Assembly: GCF_030407435.1 (NCBI RefSeq)
Contig: NZ_JASDDK010000001.1
Span: 496,001 to 560,000 of the forward strand
From: Winogradskyella bathintestinalis
GTDB taxonomy: Bacteria > Bacteroidota > Bacteroidia > Flavobacteriales > Flavobacteriaceae
DNA length: 64,000 nucleotides
Direction: 5' to 3'
The position numbers and the translations under genes were made by a program. Every line of letters begins with the position of its first letter. The first letter of the stretch is position 1. The notes under the pieces are model-generated. The model did no database searches and was not told the DNA's origin. It saw only the letters and a list, made by a program, of their open reading frames with translations. Of the stretch, positions 62,257 to 64,000 are shown one piece after another.

Positions 62257-63414
62257 ATGCAATTTTCTGAAGTTTTAGGACAACAACATATTAAAAACCA
62301 CCTTACCACAAGCGTCGATGCAGGCAGAATTGCACATGCACAATTGTTTGTTGGCCCAGAGGGTTCTGGCACATTACCAATGGCATTGGCTTACGCTCAA
62401 TATATTCTATGTAGCAATACCAATGGGGAAAACTCAGGTGGAAACGCCTCTTGTAATATTAAATTTAAGAATTTTTCGCATCCCGATTTGCATTTTGCAT
62501 TTCCAGTAACTACAAGTGATAAAGTAAAAAGCAAACCCGTTTCTAGTTTCTATCTTGAAGAATGGCGACAACTTTTAAACCAACAGCCTTACGGTAATTT
62601 ATTTGATTGGTACAAATTGCTTGGCGTGGATAACAAACAAGGACAAATTGGTGTCGATGAAGCATTACAAATTGTAAAATCCTTAACGCTAAAATCTTAT
62701 GAAGGTGGTTATAAAGTGATGCTCATTTGGATGGCCGAAAAAATGAATACCCCAAGTGCTAATAAATTGCTGAAACTGATTGAAGAGCCTCCAGAAAAAA
62801 CCATCTTTATTCTTATTGCTGAAGACGAGGAACAAATCATTAATACTATTCGTTCGCGCTGTCAAATTTTACATTTTCCTCCATTAGCAGAAGACGCTAT
62901 TACTGAAGCTTTAGTTAAAAATTATCATATTGAAGAATCGGTTGCCATAAAAATTGCACATCAAGCTAATGGTAATTACAATAAGGCTTGTGATTTAATA
63001 TATCATGATAGTGAAGATATTCAATTTGAAAAATGGTTTGTGCTCTGGATTCGTTCAGCATTTAAGGCCAAAGGTAATAAGGCTGCAATTCACGATTTAA
63101 TTTCATGGTCTGAGGAAATTGCAAAAACTGGTCGTGAAACCCAAAAGAAATTTTTAGCTTTTTGTTTAAATTATTTTAGGCAAGCGTTATTGCTCAATTA
63201 TAAGGCTAATGAGCTGGTGTACCTAGAACCAAAATCGGACAATTTTAAACTCGAAAAATTTGCCCCTTTTGTACACGACTCAAATATTATGGAAATTTCA
63301 GAAGAATTGCAAAATGCTATTTATCATATTGAACGCAATGGCAATTCTAAAATTATACTAACGGATTTATCTATAAAATTGACGCGCTTATTGCATAAGA
63401 AGTCTTCTAGTTGA
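62257..63414 (+). CDS. DNA polymerase III delta'-like subunit
   Basis: 385 residues. The N-terminus FSEVLGQQHIKNHL and AHAQLFVGPEGSG correspond to the clamp-loader ATPase fold, but the P-loop reads GPEGSGTLP without the Lys, which fits the non-ATP-binding delta' (HolB). Later motifs NKLLKLIEEPP and IRSRCQILHFPPL are the delta'/gamma SRC region. The zinc-binding Cys cluster of E. coli HolB is not clear. Confidence 0.88.
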   Translation: MQFSEVLGQQHIKNHLTTSVDAGRIAHAQLFVGPEGSGTLPMALAYAQYILCSNTNGENSGGNASCNIKFKNFSHPDLHFAFPVTTSDKVKSKPVSSFYLEEWRQLLNQQPYGNLFDWYKLLGVDNKQGQIGVDEALQIVKSLTLKSYEGGYKVMLIWMAEKMNTPSANKLLKLIEEPPEKTIFILIAEDEEQIINTIRSRCQILHFPPLAEDAITEALVKNYHIEESVAIKIAHQANGNYNKACDLIYHDSEDIQFEKWFVLWIRSAFKAKGNKAAIHDLISWSEEIAKTGRETQKKFLAFCLNYFRQALLLNYKANELVYLEPKSDNFKLEKFAPFVHDSNIMEISEELQNAIYHIERNGNSKIILTDLSIKLTRLLHKKSSS

Positions 63415-63479
63415 AATAAATATCTTTAGTATTTCCTTTTTCAATTAAATTAAATTTTAGCAACAATGCTTTAAATATA

Positions 63480-64000
63480 TTACTCAAACGTATAGGTTAA
63501 CGTATCATATTCCGACAATCTAAAATACCCAAAAGCATAATTTTCTGAATTTGTAACATTGATACAATTTCCTCTCAACTCTGCAGGAATCGAGCTAAAT
63601 GGATTGCCTCCTCCGTAATACTGATCTAATAATAAACTTAAGTAATTGTAGTATCGCTCTGAAATGCCATATAAACTAATTTCTACAGTATCTCCTGGTA
63701 AGAATTCGGTTGAGTTTCCGTCATCATCCTCTTTATCGCGTTCAAAAAACTCGTCCATTTCGTTGCCATTGCTAAACTCATCTGACCCTGTATCTAAATT
63801 AGGAAATAACAACTCTTGATAATCGAACTTAGAAAAATAGAAGTTTTCTTCAGCTTCTGGATCATCCCAATAGATAGTTACATCTAAGACTTCATCGTCA
63901 AAACCTCCTTCTAGCGATTGCTCTGCCCTATTTATTGCAGGAACCGCAATCATTGTTTCTGTTGCAGTATAAACCTCATTATTATAAAGCACTTCTAAGG
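63480..64000 (-). CDS. DUF4249 family lipoprotein, C-terminal part, cut by window edge
   Basis: The minus-strand frame is open to the window end, so this is the 3' part of a longer gene; the GTG at 63992 is not a true start. TYTATETMIAVPAINR, EENFYFSKFD, LYGISERYYNYLSLLL and the ending NYAFGYFRLSEYDTLTYTF fit DUF4249, a Bacteroidota outer-membrane-associated family of unknown function. Confidence 0.75.
   Translation of the reverse strand, partial: LEVLYNNEVYTATETMIAVPAINRAEQSLEGGFDDEVLDVTIYWDDPEAEENFYFSKFDYQELLFPNLDTGSDEFSNGNEMDEFFERDKEDDDGNSTEFLPGDTVEISLYGISERYYNYLSLLLDQYYGGGNPFSSIPAELRGNCINVTNSENYAFGYFRLSEYDTLTYTFE

Overview
The window is chromosomal DNA from a member of the Bacteroidota, almost certainly a Flavobacteriaceae bacterium and probably marine. 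The evidence is low G+C content, a SusC/SusD pair, two proteins with T9SS C-terminal sorting signals (YPNP-type), Bacteroidota-style -7 boxes (TAnnTTTG), a PID-CTERM protein, DUF4837 and DUF4249 lipoproteins, and a sodium/sugar symporter very like the Vibrio galactose symporter vSGLT. I found no rRNA, tRNA, CRISPR array, insertion sequence or phage gene. Species cannot be decided from the sequence alone.

Layout. 1-9.4 kb is housekeeping: a dipeptide epimerase cut by the window edge, an AhpD-like protein, a secreted T9SS esterase, a Fe-S uracil-DNA glycosylase, a disulfide oxidoreductase, rsmI, tdk-alr, mscL and asd. 9.5-18.8 kb holds a lipoprotein prolyl oligopeptidase, a large HAD-type protein, a diheme cytochrome paired with a secreted CRTAC1-like T9SS protein, and an ABC ATPase. 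19.1-25.1 kb on the minus strand is a seven-gene secondary-metabolite cluster: FAD oxidoreductase, methyltransferase, type III polyketide synthase, dehydratase, ketosynthase, ACP and phosphopantetheinyl transferase. 25.2-34.9 kb is core metabolism and envelope: GreA-like protein, mtgA, the accC-accB-fabH genes next to rpmF-DUF177, pdxA and ribE.

35.1-57.8 kb is a sugar-utilisation island. A Leloir operon (GntR/LacI-type regulator, galM, galK, galT) runs divergently from the vSGLT-like symporter, with a perfect palindromic operator between them. Next come susD/susC, a membrane TPR-LuxR regulator, and a tightly packed operon: a GH63-type glucosidase lipoprotein, a three-domain kinase-M23-ammoniophospholyase fusion, and a GH2 beta-galactosidase lipoprotein. 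The fusion's kinase and lyase domains resemble mammalian hydroxylysine kinase and 5-phosphohydroxylysine phospholyase. Glucosidase + beta-galactosidase + galactose uptake and catabolism + hydroxylysine kinase/lyase is the set needed to dismantle glucosyl-galactosyl-hydroxylysine, the collagen glycan. This is an inference from family resemblance, but it explains the whole locus. Nearly identical ~22 bp sites lie at the same distance and orientation before susC and before the GH63 operon, so the two units are probably co-regulated by the regulator encoded between them.

The island also shows decay: an aldose epimerase that has lost its start and signal peptide (56.8-57.8 kb) and a stop-interrupted reading frame behind susD (41.1-41.3 kb). 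58.1-64 kb returns to housekeeping: a DUF4837 lipoprotein, a LysM lytic transglycosylase, pgk, a DNA polymerase III delta'-like subunit and a partial DUF4249 lipoprotein.
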